64,000 nt of DNA, taken from NCBI RefSeq assembly GCF_016862195.1, contig NZ_BOMM01000022.1, positions 1-64,000 of the forward strand. The letters run 5' to 3'. This document shows positions 1 through 8,027 of the stretch, in pieces. Source of the stretch: Paractinoplanes ferrugineus. Lineage in GTDB: Bacteria; Actinomycetota; Actinomycetes; Mycobacteriales; Micromonosporaceae. How positions within the stretch are numbered: the stretch's first letter is position 1; every line of letters begins with the position of its first letter. Both the position numbers and the translations under genes were made by a program. The notes below the pieces were generated by a model. That model was not told the origin of the DNA. It was given only the letters and a program-made list of their open reading frames with translations, and made no database searches.

Positions 1-22
1 GCGTGATCCGCGAGCCAAGACC

Positions 23-775
23 CTAGTCGAGGGCCGCGCGCAGGCGGGCGATGTCCACAGCCAGTTCGTCCGGTGTGGCGCCGTCCAGGATTCGGCGCAT
101 CACGGCCGCACCGACCACCGCGCCGTCCGCGACCGCCCCGGCCGCTGCCGCCTGGGCCGGGCCGGAGATGCCGAAACCGAGAAGCACCGGCAGGTCACTG
201 ACCGCCTTGATGCGGGCGGCGAGCGGGGCCGCGGAGTCGGCGAGGGTGTCGCGTTCCCCGGTCGTACCCATCACGCTTATCGCATAGAGGTAGCCGCTCG
301 CCCGCCGTACGATCTCGGCCAGCCGCTCGTCGCTGGTGACCGGGGCGACGAGCAGGATCAGCGCCAGCCCGGCGTCGGCGGCGGCCCGCTCCACCTCGGC
401 GAGCTCGTCCACCGGCAGGTCGGAGACGATCAGGCCGGAGACGCCGGCCTCGGCGAGGCGAGCGCAGAAGGCGGCGGGGCCGGCCCGGAAGACCAGATTG
501 GCGTACGTCATCACGACCAGCGGCACGCCCACCGTGACCCGGGCGAGGTCGGCGAGGATGGACGCCACCGTGGCGCCCCGGGCCAGCGCCCGGTCGGACG
601 CCTGCTGGATCGTGGCGCCGTCGAGCATCGGATCGGAGAACGGCAACCCGATCTCGATCGCGTCGGCGCCCGCCGCCTCGAGGGCGTGCAGGTAGTCGGT
701 CCAGTCGGCGGTGATGCCGCCGGTCAGGTAGGGGACCAGAGCTTTGCGGTCCCGGCGCAGGAGAGTGGTCGTCAT
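23..775 (-). CDS. trpA: Tryptophan synthase alpha chain
   Basis: Cleaves indole-3-glycerol phosphate to indole and glyceraldehyde-3-phosphate, the first half-reaction of cytoplasmic tryptophan synthase. The 250-residue product has the family length and carries the signature EIGLPFSDPMLDG around residues 41-53, so the catalytic pair equivalent to E. coli Glu49 and Asp60 is present (E41, D52). The C-terminal phosphate-binding region GFGISGPAQ is also seen. The ATG at 775 overlaps the trpB stop in an ATGA arrangement, which indicates translational coupling and fixes the start. The usual active site residues are intact; nothing looks odd. Confidence 0.97.
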   Translation of the reverse strand: MTTTLLRRDRKALVPYLTGGITADWTDYLHALEAAGADAIEIGLPFSDPMLDGATIQQASDRALARGATVASILADLARVTVGVPLVVMTYANLVFRAGPAAFCARLAEAGVSGLIVSDLPVDELAEVERAAADAGLALILLVAPVTSDERLAEIVRRASGYLYAISVMGTTGERDTLADSAAPLAARIKAVSDLPVLLGFGISGPAQAAAAGAVADGAVVGAAVMRRILDGATPDELAVDIARLRAALD

Positions 776-1926
776 GCCTTGTCCCCGATCAGAGTGTGCA
801 TGTCCTTGTCGCCGCGCCCGGACAGGGTCAGCACGACTGTCGAGTTCGCCGGCAGGTCGGCGGTGCCGGCCGCCTTCAGCACCCACGCCACCGCGTGCGC
901 CGTCTCGAGGGCGCAGATGATCCCCTCGCTGCGGGCCAGCCGGCCGACCGCCTCGATCACCTCGTCGTCGGTGACGGTGCGGTATTCGGCCCGGCCGATC
1001 GCGCCGAGATGCGCGTGCTCGGGGCCGATTCCCGGGTAGTCGAGGCCGGCCGCGATCGACTCGGCCTCGGCGATCTGCCCCTCGGAGTCCTGCAGAACCA
1101 TGGAGCGGGTGCCGTGCACGACTCCGGGTGCCCCGTTCGACATCGCGGCGCCGCCCGCGGCTTCCACGCCGATGAGCCGGGCCGTGGTGTCGACGAAGCC
1201 GGCGAACGTGCCGGCCGCGTTGGAGCCGCCGCCGACGCAGGCCACCACCACGTCCGGGGTGAAGCCCGCCTGCCGGCGGGCCTCGGTGCCGATCACCCGC
1301 TGGAACTCCCGCACCATCCACGGGTACGGGTGGGGACCGCCGACCGAGCCGAGCAGGAAGTGGGCCTGATCGGTGTCGGCCACCCACGCCCGCATCGCCT
1401 CGTTGGTCGCGTCCTTGAGGGTGCGGCTGCCGCTGGTCACCGGCACGACGGTGGCGCCGAGCATCTCCATCCGGTGCACGTTGAGCCGCTGCCGTTCGAT
1501 GTCCCGCGACCCCATGTAGATCGTCGCGGACAGGCCGAGCAGGGCGGCCGCGGTGGCGGTGGCGACGCCGTGCTGGCCGGCGCCGGTCTCGGCAATCAGC
1601 CGGGTGCGGCCCATCCGGCGAGCGAGCAGCCCCTGGCCGAGCACGTTGTTGATCTTGTGGCTGCCGGTGTGGGCGAGATCCTCGCGCTTGAGCCACAGCG
1701 AGATGCCGAGCCGGGCGGAAAGGTTGCCGGCGGGCGTCAGCGGCGTCGGGCGACCGGCGTAGACCGCGAGCAGCGAGTCCAGCTCGTCGCGAAAATCCTT
1801 GTCGGCCCAGGCCTCGCCGAAGGCGGCGGCGACCGCCGCGCAGGCCGGCACCAGGGACTCGGGAACGAAACGGCCGCCGAAGTCACCGAAGCGACCGGCG
1901 GCGGGCTCGGTCATGAGGGACGTCAT
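772..1926 (-). CDS. trpB: Tryptophan synthase beta chain
   Basis: PLP enzyme that condenses indole with serine to make tryptophan; works as an alpha2-beta2 complex with the overlapping trpA product. The 384-residue protein has the PLP lysine in HTGSHKINN (K91) and the phosphate-binding GGSNAAGTF loop. A TTG 15 bases upstream is in frame, but the sequence GGAGGTGG lies directly before the ATG at 1926, so that ATG is taken as the start. No trpC is visible upstream: the next gene is a LolA-like protein separated by a strong hairpin, so trpBA appears to be its own transcription unit. Confidence 0.97.
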   Translation of the reverse strand: MTSLMTEPAAGRFGDFGGRFVPESLVPACAAVAAAFGEAWADKDFRDELDSLLAVYAGRPTPLTPAGNLSARLGISLWLKREDLAHTGSHKINNVLGQGLLARRMGRTRLIAETGAGQHGVATATAAALLGLSATIYMGSRDIERQRLNVHRMEMLGATVVPVTSGSRTLKDATNEAMRAWVADTDQAHFLLGSVGGPHPYPWMVREFQRVIGTEARRQAGFTPDVVVACVGGGSNAAGTFAGFVDTTARLIGVEAAGGAAMSNGAPGVVHGTRSMVLQDSEGQIAEAESIAAGLDYPGIGPEHAHLGAIGRAEYRTVTDDEVIEAVGRLARSEGIICALETAHAVAWVLKAAGTADLPANSTVVLTLSGRGDKDMHTLIGDKA

Positions 1927-1947
1927 GAAAGCCACCTCCAACAGTTA

Positions 1948-1992
1948 TAGAACTCTCCGCCGCAGTGTTGCACATCGCGGCGGAGAGTTCTA
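1948..1992. terminator. 16-bp inverted repeat between lolA-like gene and trpB
   Basis: A perfect 16-bp inverted repeat (TAGAACTCTCCGCCGC and its complement, 13-base loop) sits 8 bases after the stop of the lolA-like gene and about 20 bases before the trpB start, both read on the minus strand. A further AGTT/AACT pair extends the stem. It is most simply a terminator for the upstream gene. Because it ends only about 8 bases before the trpB Shine-Dalgarno, a role in trpBA attenuation cannot be excluded. Confidence 0.75.
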
Positions 1993-1999
1993 GAACTAT

Positions 2000-3118
2000 C
2001 TAGGCGGCGGCCTGGTACAGCTTCTCCGGGGTGACGGCGCCGGCGAACACCCGGCCGTCGTCGGTGACCAGCACGCTGAACAGGGTGCCGGCGAACAGGT
2101 GACCCTTGCCCCAGGCACCGCTGACCTCGGGCAGCATCCCGGTCAGCCCGGACAGCTGCTTGGCCTGCGAGTCGGCGGCGTCGGTCTTCGGCAGCTTCGC
2201 CGAGACGATCGTCGTCCAGCCGGTGCCGATCATCTTCGGCGCGCCCGACTTCGACGCGTCCGCCTTCGCCCGCTCCTGCTTCTCGGCGGCGGCCTTCTGG
2301 TGGTCCGCCAGACCCTTCTTCACTTCACCGGCGGTGCTCTCCTGCACCTTCGTGCCCGCCGGCGCCTTGAAGACGAACTGCTGGTCATCCGGCACCGCGA
2401 AGCTGATCTGCTGGAACGCCACCCGCACCGCGGGCTTCGTGGCGTTCTTCGCGTAGACGTCGACCCGCAGCGGGATGTGCTTCTCGGCGTCGATGGCCAG
2501 TCGCACCTGGCCGATCAGCGACCCCGCGTCCTTCGGGCTGAGCACCAGCTCGTACGCGTCCCGGCCGGCCACCTTCGCGGCGCCGGTGGTGCTCACCGCC
2601 GTGGTCGGGTTGATGGCCGCCAGGGCCTCGTCGGCCGCCTGCTGCGGAGTCAGCGTCGACGCCGCCCCGAGCTCCCGGTGCTTGGCGTCGGCCCCCGCCG
2701 GGATCTTGAAGTGCGCGGCCGTCTTCTCCGTGCTCTTCCACAGGTAGACGTCCGAGCCGTTGCGGATCACGTCGGTCTCACCCTGCGTGCCGAGCAGGGC
2801 GACCCGGGCCTTGGTCTCACCCGCGTACCAGACGCGGGCGGTGTTGCTGCCGCCGAGCAGCGAGGACAGATCGCCTTTGCCCTGGGTCAGATTGGCGAAT
2901 GCCCCCAGACCGAGATCGGCGCTCTCCACGACCGTCCCGGACAACCCGTCGACCTTGGCGCTCTGCACGTCGACCAGCAACTGTGCCGCGCTGCGCTCGG
3001 GCAGCGACGAGTCCGCGCTGGCGACGAGCGTGCCGGCGACGGCGCCGCCCCCGATGACGACAACCGCCGCGGCGGACGGTACCAACCAGCGCAGTGCCGG
3101 CCTGCTGAACACGGACAC
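2000..3118 (-). CDS. LolA-like outer-membrane lipoprotein carrier family protein (secreted/anchored)
   Basis: About 372 residues. A hydrophobic segment at residues about 12-33 should be an uncleaved anchor or signal peptide. The rest is a LolA/LppX-type fold: DVQSAKVDGLSGTVVESADLG near the start, the region ending AFQQISFAVPDDQQFVFKAPAG, and a variable C-terminal domain. Such proteins are common in monoderm actinobacteria, where a carrier role for lipoproteins or lipids is suspected but not proven. A GTG at 3127 lies inside the ribosome-binding sequence GGGAGG; the GTG at 3118, 8 bases further on, is preferred. It is divergent from a two-component system, an arrangement that suggests envelope-stress control, but that is inference. 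Confidence 0.8.
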   Translation of the reverse strand: MSVFSRPALRWLVPSAAAVVVIGGGAVAGTLVASADSSLPERSAAQLLVDVQSAKVDGLSGTVVESADLGLGAFANLTQGKGDLSSLLGGSNTARVWYAGETKARVALLGTQGETDVIRNGSDVYLWKSTEKTAAHFKIPAGADAKHRELGAASTLTPQQAADEALAAINPTTAVSTTGAAKVAGRDAYELVLSPKDAGSLIGQVRLAIDAEKHIPLRVDVYAKNATKPAVRVAFQQISFAVPDDQQFVFKAPAGTKVQESTAGEVKKGLADHQKAAAEKQERAKADASKSGAPKMIGTGWTTIVSAKLPKTDAADSQAKQLSGLTGMLPEVSGAWGKGHLFAGTLFSVLVTDDGRVFAGAVTPEKLYQAAA

Positions 3119-3188
3119 GATGTCCACCTCCCGTTGTTTCTCTGCCTACCACTGTGCGGTGTAAGGGCTGTGACCGTGCTGAGAGCTT

Positions 3189-3214
3189 CCCCTAGGGGTG
3201 GCGCCCTACATGTA
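3189..3214. promoter_or_regulatory. Palindromes in divergent promoter of lolA-like gene and response regulator
   Basis: The 101-base gap between the divergent genes contains CCCCTAGGGG (3189-3198) and TACATGTA (3207-3214). TACATG lies about 7 bases before the response-regulator ATG and could be a -10 element of a leaderless transcript, since no Shine-Dalgarno is visible there. Assignment as operator or promoter is tentative. Confidence 0.35.
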
Positions 3215-3219
3215 AAAGT

Positions 3220-3885
3220 ATGAGCGTGCGGTTGCTGGTGGTGGAGGACGAGGCGCGCCTGGCGGCGGCGCTTCAGCGTGGGCTGCAGGCCGAGGGCTTC
3301 GCGGTCGATGTGGCGGGCGACGGTCAGGACGGGCTCGAGATGGCCCGGCACGGCGGCTACGACGCGATGATCCTGGACGTGATGCTGCCCCGGCTGAGCG
3401 GCTATCGGATCGTTCGTCAGCTGCGGGCCGAGCGGAACTGGGTGCCGGTGCTGATGCTCTCGGCCAAGGACGGCGAGTACGACCAGGCCGACGGACTCGA
3501 CTGCGGGGCCGACGACTACCTGACCAAGCCGTTCTCCTACATCGTGCTGCTGGCCCGGCTGCGGGCGATGCTGCGGCGGGGCGCGCACGAGCGGCCACCG
3601 GTGCTGACGTTCGGCGACATCGAGCTCGACCCGGCCGAGCGCCGGGTCATGGTGGCGGGGTCCGAGGTGGTGCTGACCACGCGCGAGTTCGCCCTGCTGG
3701 AATACCTGATCCGGCGGCCCGGCGAGGTGGTCAGCAAGATCGAGCTGCTCGACCACGTGTGGGACGCCGCCGTCGAGACCGCCCCGAACGCGGTCGAGGT
3801 CTACGTCGGCTACCTCCGTCGCAAGATCGGCCGGGATCGCCTGGAGACGGTGCGCGGCGCCGGCTACCGGCTGGCGACTGTGTGA
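3220..3885 (+). CDS. OmpR/PhoB-family response regulator
   Basis: DNA-binding response regulator of 221 residues. The receiver domain (about 1-118) has the acidic pair VEDE, the phosphoacceptor D53 in MILDVMLPRL and the conserved lysine in TKPFSY. The C-terminal winged-helix domain (about 125-220) shows LTTREFALLEYLIRRPGEVVSK and the closing VRGAGYRL. Its TGA overlaps the ATG of the downstream kinase by one base, so the two are cotranscribed partners. No ribosome-binding site is visible before the ATG, so leaderless translation is likely. Confidence 0.95.
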   Translation: MSVRLLVVEDEARLAAALQRGLQAEGFAVDVAGDGQDGLEMARHGGYDAMILDVMLPRLSGYRIVRQLRAERNWVPVLMLSAKDGEYDQADGLDCGADDYLTKPFSYIVLLARLRAMLRRGAHERPPVLTFGDIELDPAERRVMVAGSEVVLTTREFALLEYLIRRPGEVVSKIELLDHVWDAAVETAPNAVEVYVGYLRRKIGRDRLETVRGAGYRLATV

Positions 3886-5240
3886 TGCGCCGGCCCCGCG
3901 AACTCAGCGTGCGGGCCCGCCTGCTGTGGCTCACCGTGCTCATCGTCAGCGCCGGACTCGCCGCCGGCGGCATCCTGCTGATCGGGGTGCTCAACTACGC
4001 GCTGCTGCGGGCCGTCAACACCGAGGCCCTGGAGACCGCGACCGGCGTCGTCGGCCTGGTCAACCAGCGCGAACTGCCCGAGGCGTTCACGGTCAACCCG
4101 AACATGCAGGCCCAGGTGGTCACCGCCGACGCCCGGGTGGTGGCGGCCGCGTCGAACTCCGACCGGGTCTTCTCGATCCTGCGCGAGAGTGAACTGCGGG
4201 GGATGAAGGACGGCGACATCATCGAGATCCCCGGCGACCGGATCGGGATGAACGGCCCGGTGCGGGTCGTGGTGAAGACCGCCGGGGCACCCACCAACCC
4301 GGAGTACGTACTGGTCGCCCGCTCGACCGACGACCTCAGCCAGGGTGTGCACATCCTGAGTGTCACGTTGCTCATCGCGTTCCCGCTGCTCGTGGCCATG
4401 CTGGCGACGATCATGTGGCGCACCCTCGGTGCCGCGTTCCGGCCGGTGGAGGCGCTGCGGGCGGGCGCCGAGGAGATCACCGGCGGCACCCGGGCGGGCC
4501 GGCTGCCGGTGCCCGAGTCGCGCGACGAGATCTACCGGCTGTCGGTGACCCTCAACGGCATGCTGCACCGGCTCGACGCGGCCCGGGCCCGGCAGCGGGC
4601 GTTCGTCGCGGACGCCGCGCACGAACTGCGCAGCCCGCTCACCAACATGCGGACCGAACTCGAGGTGGCGCAGCGGCTGCCCGACACCGACTGGCCGGCG
4701 CTCTCCGCCGACCTGCTCACCGACGTCGACCGGCTCAGCCGCCTCGTCGACGACCTGCTGCTGCTCGCCCGCTCCGACGACGGGGCGCCACCGGGCCGGC
4801 TGGCCGCCGCCCGGCTCGCCGAGGTGGACCTCGGGGTGCTGGTCGCCGAGGTGGCCGCCCGCTATCCCGACCTCGCCTATGCCCGGCCGGCCGGGCCGAT
4901 CGTCACGACCCTCGAGCCGGACGCCATCGGCCGGGTGGTGGCCAACCTGATCGACAACGCGGAACGGCATGCCCGCACGAAAGTCGGCGTCGAGGTGGCT
5001 GAGGAGGGCGGGTTCGCCCGCATCACGGTCACCGACGACGGCCCCGGCATCCCGGCCGCCGACCGCGAACGCGTCTTCGACCGTTTCACCAGGCTCGACG
5101 ACGCCCGGGCCCGCGATGCCGGCGGCTCCGGCCTCGGCCTCGCGATCGTCCGGGAACTGGTGCGCCGCCACCACGGCACGGTCACGCTGGGCGACGCCGC
5201 ACCCGGCCTCCGCGTCGATGTCCGCCTTCCCGCCGGCTGA
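3885..5240 (+). CDS. Sensor histidine kinase (HAMP-HisKA-HATPase)
   Basis: 451-residue membrane kinase, partner of the overlapping response regulator. Two transmembrane segments (about 13-40 and 157-178) flank an extracytoplasmic sensor region of about 115 residues. HAMP follows (about 180-235), then the HisKA phosphoacceptor H246 in VADAAHELRSPLTNM, and the ATPase with N box (NLIDNAERHA), DDGPGIP and GSGLGLAI. All catalytic boxes are intact. The sensor domain has no recognised fold, so the signal is unknown; the neighbouring lolA-like and ycnI-like genes make envelope or metal stress plausible targets, by context only. Confidence 0.94.
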   Translation: MRRPRELSVRARLLWLTVLIVSAGLAAGGILLIGVLNYALLRAVNTEALETATGVVGLVNQRELPEAFTVNPNMQAQVVTADARVVAAASNSDRVFSILRESELRGMKDGDIIEIPGDRIGMNGPVRVVVKTAGAPTNPEYVLVARSTDDLSQGVHILSVTLLIAFPLLVAMLATIMWRTLGAAFRPVEALRAGAEEITGGTRAGRLPVPESRDEIYRLSVTLNGMLHRLDAARARQRAFVADAAHELRSPLTNMRTELEVAQRLPDTDWPALSADLLTDVDRLSRLVDDLLLLARSDDGAPPGRLAAARLAEVDLGVLVAEVAARYPDLAYARPAGPIVTTLEPDAIGRVVANLIDNAERHARTKVGVEVAEEGGFARITVTDDGPGIPAADRERVFDRFTRLDDARARDAGGSGLGLAIVRELVRRHHGTVTLGDAAPGLRVDVRLPAG

Positions 5241-5331
5241 CCGAGGCCGCGGGAACTTTTCGGCCACCTCGTCCGACCAACCTCCGTGCCCGACTGCGGG
5301 CGATGAACCCCCCATGGAGGTTGCGACACCG

Positions 5332-6072
5332 ATGTCCCTGCTCAAGCGCTCGGCCCTGGTGGCCGCCGTCGTCGGCGGCCTGACTCTCGCGCTGGCCGCC
5401 CCGGCCTCGGCGCACGTGACCGTCAACCCGAACACCGCTACGCCGGGTGGTTACACCAAGGTCACGTTCCGTGTTCCCAACGAGTCGGACACCGCCAGCA
5501 CCACGAAGGTCGAGGTCAACCTGCCGGCCGACAAGCCGGTCGCGTCGGTCTCGCTCAAGCCGGTGCCGGGCTGGACCGCCGAAGCCGTGAAGTCGAAGCT
5601 CGCGACCCCGATCAAGGCGCACGACACCGAGATCACCGAGGCGGTCTCGAAGATCACCTGGACCGCGCAGACCGGCTCGGACATCAAGCCCGGCACGTTC
5701 CAGGAGTTCGACGTCTCGCTCGGCCCGCTGCCCGAGTCGGGTCAGCTGGTCTTCAAGGCGCTGCAGACCTACTCCGACGGCACGGTCACCCGCTGGATCG
5801 ACGAGCCCACCACGGACGGCTCCGAGCCCGAACACCCGGCCCCGGTCCTGAAGCTGACCGCCGCCACCGCGACCGACGCGGCCGCCGCCGCCCCCACGGC
5901 CGCCGCCGCGGCGCCGGTCGGCTCCGAGGACTCCGACGGCCCGGACGCCTTCGGCATCGCCGGTCTGGTCGCGGGTCTGCTCGCCCTGGTGCTCGCCCTG
6001 CTGGCGTTCCAGCGCGCGAGCCGCCGCCCGACCGAGCCGGTCGCCGCCGAGGAGACCAAGGTCTCGGCCTGA
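5332..6072 (+). CDS. YcnI-family (DUF1775) copper-binding protein
   Basis: Exported membrane-anchored protein of about 246 residues. A signal peptide ends at APASA, so mature residue 1 is His (HVTVNP). In the characterised Bacillus YcnI family that N-terminal His helps bind Cu(II). The DUF1775 domain spans about 27-165 (PGGYTKVTFRVPNES, VPGWTAEAVKSK). An Ala/Pro linker and a C-terminal transmembrane helix (about 207-230) follow, then a short charged tail. The start at 5332 is preferred because GGAGG precedes it by 11 bases. No copC/copD-like gene is adjacent, unlike many ycnI loci. Confidence 0.88.
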   Translation: MSLLKRSALVAAVVGGLTLALAAPASAHVTVNPNTATPGGYTKVTFRVPNESDTASTTKVEVNLPADKPVASVSLKPVPGWTAEAVKSKLATPIKAHDTEITEAVSKITWTAQTGSDIKPGTFQEFDVSLGPLPESGQLVFKALQTYSDGTVTRWIDEPTTDGSEPEHPAPVLKLTAATATDAAAAAPTAAAAAPVGSEDSDGPDAFGIAGLVAGLLALVLALLAFQRASRRPTEPVAAEETKVSA

Positions 6073-6090
6073 CCGCCGTCCGCACCCCCG

Positions 6091-6122
6091 GCCGCCCGGA
6101 GCGCTCGCGTCGTCCGGGCGGC
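6091..6122. terminator. Bidirectional terminator hairpin
   Basis: GCCGCCCGG pairs with CCGGGCGGC across a 14-base loop. It lies between the stop of the ycnI-like gene (+) and the stop of the convergent DUF2277 gene (-). No T-run is present, as is usual in this GC range. Confidence 0.65.
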
Positions 6123-6127
6123 GCGGG

Positions 6128-6397
6128 TCAGGAGGCGTAGCGCTTCTCGGCTCGGGCGCGCGCCTTCGTGGCCTCCACCTCGCGGTTCTTCGGCGGGGCG
6201 GTGGTGACGAGCTCCTCGAGCAGCTCGGCGGTGGCGGCCGCGACAGCCGCCACCGCCCGGTCGAACGCCGCCTGATTGGCCTGCGACGGCCGGGTGGCTC
6301 CGGCGACCTTCCGCACGTATTGCAGGGCCGCCGCCTGGATCTCGTCGACGGTGGCCGGCGGCTCGAAGTTGTGCAGTTGGTGGATGTTGCGGCACAT
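6128..6397 (-). CDS. DUF2277 family protein
   Basis: Small cytoplasmic protein of 89 residues. It opens with MCRNIHQLHNFEPPAT and contains EIQAAALQYVRKVAGATRPS, the hallmark of DUF2277, which runs over almost the whole protein. The C-terminus is charged and helical (REVEATKARARAEKRYAS). The family is conserved in actinobacteria and other bacteria, but its function is unknown. It stands alone, convergent with the ycnI-like gene and divergent from the DUF1992 gene. Confidence 0.85.
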   Translation of the reverse strand: MCRNIHQLHNFEPPATVDEIQAAALQYVRKVAGATRPSQANQAAFDRAVAAVAAATAELLEELVTTAPPKNREVEATKARARAEKRYAS

Positions 6398-6487
6398 CGG
6401 TCGTGGTCCTTCCCCGGTACGTCTGAGGTCTCGCCCAACCTACGCCGCCGCCGAGGCGTTCCGGGCGGGCGATTTACAGTTGGGTGC

Positions 6488-6877
6488 ATGGTGCACTGGT
6501 ACGAGTCGTCGATCGACCGGCAGTTGCGCGAGGCGGCGGAGCGCGGCGAGTTCGACAACCTCGAGGGCCGCGGGAAACCGCTGGCCGACGCCGGCCGGGA
6601 CTACGAAGAGGACTGGTGGGTCCGGGACTGGCTGCGGCGGGAGGGCGCGACCGCCGGGGTCGTCCCGCCCACGCTCGCGTTGCGCCGGGACGTCGAGGAC
6701 CTGGCTGAGAAGGTGGACCGGCTGCGGAGCGAGCGGGAGGTGCGCGACCACGTCGCCGAGCTCAACGAGCGCCTCGGCAAGGCTCGTGTCGGGCTGATGG
6801 ACGGACCGCCGGTGGTGCTCCCGCCGCGCGACGCCGACGTGGTCGTGGCCGGGTGGCGGGAACGCCGCACGAACTGA
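6488..6877 (+). CDS. DUF1992 (DnaJ-homologue subfamily C member 28-like) protein
   Basis: 129-residue cytoplasmic protein. MVHWYESSIDRQLREAAERG, then FDNLEGRGKPL and a WVRDWL segment, match the DUF1992 domain, also found in vertebrate DNAJC28. The C-terminal half is helical and charged. The molecular role is unknown. The ATG at 6488 starts exactly at the conserved domain. No operon partners: the next gene starts 167 bases on behind a structured leader. Confidence 0.85.
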   Translation: MVHWYESSIDRQLREAAERGEFDNLEGRGKPLADAGRDYEEDWWVRDWLRREGATAGVVPPTLALRRDVEDLAEKVDRLRSEREVRDHVAELNERLGKARVGLMDGPPVVLPPRDADVVVAGWRERRTN

Positions 6878-6952
6878 GAACTTTCCCGTCGCGGTTCATC
6901 GCGGGCCGGCCCGGTCGATAGGAGTTACCGGAGGGAGTGCGGCACACCACAG

Positions 6953-7038
6953 CCGTTCACGGACCCCGCAGGGGTGATCGGCTCAAGACCTACCGGGTTG
7001 TCGCCGACGGTAGGGCGAGCCGTCACCTCGAACGGGAG
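6953..7038 (+). promoter_or_regulatory. Structured leader RNA (candidate riboswitch) of the WxL-like operon
   Basis: The leader can fold as a three-way junction. P1 pairs CCGTTC (6953-6958) with GAACGG (7030-7035); a hairpin pairs ACCCC with GGGGT (6963-6975); and an arm pairs CGGCTC with GAGCCG (6979-6984/7017-7022), topped by CCTACCG/CGGTAGG (6989-6995/7008-7014). An alternative pairing GGTGA/TCACC (6973-6977/7023-7027) excludes both the hairpin and part of the junction. P1 overlaps the Shine-Dalgarno GGGAG (7034-7038), so folding could gate translation. Blocks ACGGACCCC and GCGAGCCGTC recur in the DUF6230 leader at 14424-14527. Fragments recall the ydaO (c-di-AMP) motif, but the class cannot be assigned. 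Confidence 0.6.
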
Positions 7039-7044
7039 TTGGAC

Positions 7045-8013
7045 ATGTTTCGCAACTGGACGTCCCGCCTGGCCGCGCTGGCAACGTTATCGACCGGTGC
7101 CGCTCTCGCCGTGGCCGCTCCCGCCTACGCCGCCGCGCTCACCAGTGTTTCCTGGTCACTGTCCAATCCTCAGCCGAGCACCTCGAGTGTCCGCTACACC
7201 TGGAGTTTCACCACCGCCACCACGGGCATCATCCAGTCCGTCACCTTCTCGGTCCCGGCCGGCACCGGTGGCACGCCCAGCGTCGTGGACGTCTACGGCC
7301 TCACCGGTGGCACCGCCGCCCTCAGCGGAACCACCGTCACGTACACGGTGACCACGCCCTCGTCGGTGGCCGGCGGCACCTCGGTGCTGGTTTCGCTCGA
7401 CGGGTTCACCAACACCGGCACCCCCGGCACGTACGCCAGCACCGTCACCACGGTGGTCGGTGGGTCGAGCAGCGACACCGCCACCAGCAGCACGGTGGCG
7501 ATCAACAGCAACACCACCGCGGTCACCGTGGTGGTGGCCCGGTCCACGGCCTTCACCAGTGACACCACCAGCTTCACCATGCTCATGGATCCGTCGGTGG
7601 CCGCGTTGTCCGACGAGACCCGGGCCGTCCATCTGGGCATCGCCACCAACGCCACCAACGGCTATGTGCTGAACGTCAAGACGAGCCAACATCTCACCGG
7701 TGCGGTGCATCCGGGCAGTCATATCACCGCGGCGACCCCGGACCGGACCACCGGGCTGGCGCCGGCCGCCTTCGCCCCCGGCATGTTCGGTTACACGCTG
7801 ACCACCACCGGGCTCGGCACCGGCACGTCGTCGCCGTTGACTTCCGGAAACTACGTCGGTTACGTGACCGGCGCCGGAGACAATGTGGTGTCGGCGAGCG
7901 GCCCGACAAACGGTGACGCGGTGACCATCACCAACCGGGCGAAGATCGACTACACCCAGCCGGCCGACGATTACAGCGCCACGGTGACGTACACCGTGGT
8001 CCCGAGCTACTGA
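7045..8013 (+). CDS. Small secreted WxL-like surface protein
   Basis: 322-residue exported protein. A signal peptide (about 1-30) ends near AAPAYAAA. The mature part is an all-beta, Ser/Thr/Gly-rich domain beginning LTSVSWSLSNP (a WxL triplet) followed by YTWSF, and ending in YSATVTYTVVPSY, which resembles the closing strand of Firmicute WxL domains. It is clearly paralogous to the last 290 residues of the third gene of this operon (shared TFxVPxGT, FTNTG, NATxGY, YxGY and terminal YTVxPxY blocks). GGGAG precedes the ATG at 7045. A role as peptidoglycan-associated surface protein is inferred from the WxL parallel; direct homology to WxL needs profile searching. Confidence 0.7.
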   Translation: MFRNWTSRLAALATLSTGAALAVAAPAYAAALTSVSWSLSNPQPSTSSVRYTWSFTTATTGIIQSVTFSVPAGTGGTPSVVDVYGLTGGTAALSGTTVTYTVTTPSSVAGGTSVLVSLDGFTNTGTPGTYASTVTTVVGGSSSDTATSSTVAINSNTTAVTVVVARSTAFTSDTTSFTMLMDPSVAALSDETRAVHLGIATNATNGYVLNVKTSQHLTGAVHPGSHITAATPDRTTGLAPAAFAPGMFGYTLTTTGLGTGTSSPLTSGNYVGYVTGAGDNVVSASGPTNGDAVTITNRAKIDYTQPADDYSATVTYTVVPSY

Positions 8014-8027
8014 ACCGGGAGTCTCCG

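Noticed and set aside
6953..7038. Canonical c-di-GMP-I (GEMM) riboswitch
   Set aside because: Although some 3' blocks look alike, the GACGCAAAGCC-type core and the parallel two-hairpin layout are absent.
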